A stretch of DNA of 64,000 nt from Corallococcus soli (GTDB lineage: Bacteria; Myxococcota; Myxococcia; Myxococcales; Myxococcaceae), in NCBI RefSeq assembly GCF_014930455.1, contig NZ_JAAIYO010000007.1, positions 248,001-312,000 of the forward strand. Reading direction: 5' to 3'. The notes under the pieces are model-generated. The model was not told the origin of the DNA and did no database searches. It was given only the letters and a program-made list of their open reading frames with translations. The translations under genes were made by a program, and so were the position numbers. Shown here one piece after another: positions 62,719 to 64,000 of the stretch. The number at the start of each line of letters is the position of its first letter. The stretch's first letter is position 1.

Positions 62719-64000
62719 GCACCCCTTTCGAGTTCCGGCTCAATGGCCAGACCGTCCGGGTCGACAATGAGTCGCCCAACACCACGCTGCTGGACTTCCT
62801 GCGCTCGCGCGGCCTGACGGGCACCAAGCAGGGCTGCGCCGAGGGAGACTGCGGCGCCTGCACCGTGGCGATGGTGGACCAGGACACCCGGGGCCAGAAG
62901 AACCTGCGCGCCTTCAACAGCTGCATCGCGCTGGTGCCCATGGTGGCCGGCCGCGAGCTCGTCACCGTGGAGGGCGTGGGCCAGCGCGACGCGCCCCACC
63001 CCGTGCAGCAGGCCATGGTGAAGCACTACGGGTCGCAGTGCGGCTTCTGCACCCCGGGCTTCGTCGTCTCCATGGTGGAGGCGTACTGTCGCAAGGACGC
63101 GGGTTCGCCGGAGGCCGTGGCGGATCAGCTCTGCGGCAACCTCTGTCGCTGTACCGGCTACCGCCCCATCCGCGACGCGATGATGGACGCGCTCGCCGCC
63201 CGCGACGCGAAGGGCGCCGCGCCCACGCTGCCCGGCGTCTCGCTGGAAGGGCCGCCCGCCCCCACCCCGCCCCTGCGCTACGAGGCCCGGGACGGGCTGT
63301 TCCTGCGGCCCGGCGGCTTCGAGGACCTGCTCGCGCTGAGGGCCCTGCACCCGGAGGCGATGCTCGTGGCCGGCGCCACGGAGCTGGGCGTGGACATCAC
63401 CAAGAAGTCCCGCCGCTACCCCTTCCTCATCTCCACCGAGGGCGTGGCGTCGCTGCGCGCCATCCGCCGGGAAGCGGACGGCTGGTACGTGGGCGGCGCC
63501 GCGTCGCTGGTGGACGTGGAGGACGCGCTGGGCGCGGAGGTGCCGGAGGTGGCGAAGATGCTCAACGTCTTCGCCTCGCGGCAGATCCGCCACCGCGCCA
63601 CGCTGTCGGGCAACCTCGTCACGGCGTCGCCCATCGGCGACCTGGCGCCGGTGCTGCTCGCGCTGGACGCGAGGCTGGTGCTCGCCTCCGTGCGCGGGGA
63701 GCGGACGCTCGCGCTGTCGGAGTTCTTCCTCGCCTACCGCAAGACGGCGCTCCAGCCAGACGAGGTCGTCCGCTTCATCGTCATCCCGCATGCTCCCGCG
63801 AAGGACAGCGGCCTCCTGCGCCACTCGGACAGCTTCAAGGTGTCCAAGCGCCGCGAGCTGGACATCAGCATCGTCGCGGCGGGCTTCTGCATCGAAACGG
63901 ACGCGCTGGGCATCGTGCGCACCGCGAGGCTTGGTTACGGCGGCGTGGCGGCCACGCCCGTGCGCGCGCTCAAGACCGAGGCGCTGCTCGTGGGCCACCC
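62715..64000 (+). CDS. xdhA: Xanthine dehydrogenase small subunit, 3' end beyond window
   Basis: The frame is open to the right edge (428 codons visible). The N-terminal plant-type [2Fe-2S] domain has Cys41, Cys46, Cys49 and Cys70. The second [2Fe-2S] domain has Cys109 and Cys112 (QCGFC) and Cys144 and Cys146 (CRCTGYRP). From about 195 it enters the FAD domain, with EAMLVAGATELGVDITKK and the SRQIRHRATLSGNLVTASPIGDLAP signature. It oxidises hypoxanthine and xanthine and passes electrons from the molybdenum subunit to NAD. The Moco subunit gene is expected just past the right edge. Confidence 0.95.
   Translation, partial: MSTPFEFRLNGQTVRVDNESPNTTLLDFLRSRGLTGTKQGCAEGDCGACTVAMVDQDTRGQKNLRAFNSCIALVPMVAGRELVTVEGVGQRDAPHPVQQAMVKHYGSQCGFCTPGFVVSMVEAYCRKDAGSPEAVADQLCGNLCRCTGYRPIRDAMMDALAARDAKGAAPTLPGVSLEGPPAPTPPLRYEARDGLFLRPGGFEDLLALRALHPEAMLVAGATELGVDITKKSRRYPFLISTEGVASLRAIRREADGWYVGGAASLVDVEDALGAEVPEVAKMLNVFASRQIRHRATLSGNLVTASPIGDLAPVLLALDARLVLASVRGERTLALSEFFLAYRKTALQPDEVVRFIVIPHAPAKDSGLLRHSDSFKVSKRRELDISIVAAGFCIETDALGIVRTARLGYGGVAATPVRALKTEALLVGH

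Noticed and set aside
1-64000. CRISPR arrays, insertion sequences, rRNA or tRNA genes
   Set aside because: No regular repeat-spacer pattern, transposase motif, rRNA core sequence or cloverleaf was seen on either strand.

Overview
The window is high-GC (about 70 percent) DNA with very strong G/C preference at third codon positions. Its gene families point to a fruiting-body myxobacterium of the Myxococcaceae (Myxococcus/Corallococcus/Pyxidicoccus type): two DUF2378 paralogues, a DUF2381 protein beside a eukaryote-like Ser/Thr kinase, a DUF3396 immunity-type protein, a SitA-like DUF2380 lipoprotein toxin, many lipoproteins and secreted hydrolases, and a sigma54-type promoter. It reads as chromosome. 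I see no rRNA, tRNA, CRISPR array, insertion sequence or prophage.

Layout. 0-4 kb: a DUF3396 protein cut by the left edge, then a Ser/Thr kinase-DUF2381 pair. 4-7 kb: a translationally coupled YcaO-TfuA pair without an obvious precursor peptide, divergent from a peroxiredoxin. 7-11 kb: an ECF sigma/anti-sigma/Spy-like sensor operon and two lipoproteins. 11-19 kb: a periplasmic glutathione peroxidase, a giant tandem UvrA with four ATPase cassettes, a trypsin-like protease without signal peptide, and a DUF2378 protein. 19-26 kb: an unusual M4 protease, an M18 aminopeptidase with a 2OG-Fe(II) oxygenase-like gene, an acyl-CoA dehydrogenase-like gene, and a SET-domain protein with a histone-H1-like tail. 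26-32 kb: housekeeping and hypothetical genes including Mug glycosylase, CysQ and GlnRS. 32-40 kb: a GT4 glycosyltransferase, a hydrolase, the N-degron transferase Bpt, a 65-residue acidic protein behind a sigma54-type promoter, then a GT2, a PLP decarboxylase and an ATP-grasp enzyme. 40-48 kb: a methyltransferase, a membrane HExxH protein, an MBL-fold hydrolase, an OPT transporter, a threonyl-tRNA synthetase-like gene with a threonine-codon leader peptide and attenuator, a CBS protein and MsrB. 48-56 kb: GH18 chitinase, PurL and a second M4 protease. 56-64 kb: a SitA-like toxin broken by one in-frame TGA with an intact immunity gene behind it, a DUF2378/YkgJ-type pair, a DUF2383 four-helix protein, then xdhC and the start of xdhA running off the right edge.

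How the genes work together. Predation and matrix degradation are served by two M4 proteases, GH18 and M18. Kin competition is served by the toxin/immunity genes. Oxidative defence is served by peroxiredoxin, glutathione peroxidase and MsrB. Signalling is served by the kinase, the ECF cassette, CBS, DUF2378 and SET proteins.

Most striking is 45.59-45.79 kb: a 27-codon peptide with eight Thr codons in nine, followed by mutually exclusive hairpins, directly before a ThrRS that lacks the TGS and editing domains. This looks like a ribosome-mediated attenuator controlling a tRNA synthetase. Other items worth attention are the nonsense-interrupted toxin, the precursor-less YcaO-TfuA pair, the SET-H1 fusion, the tandem UvrA, and the signal-less M4 protease with an internal P-domain.
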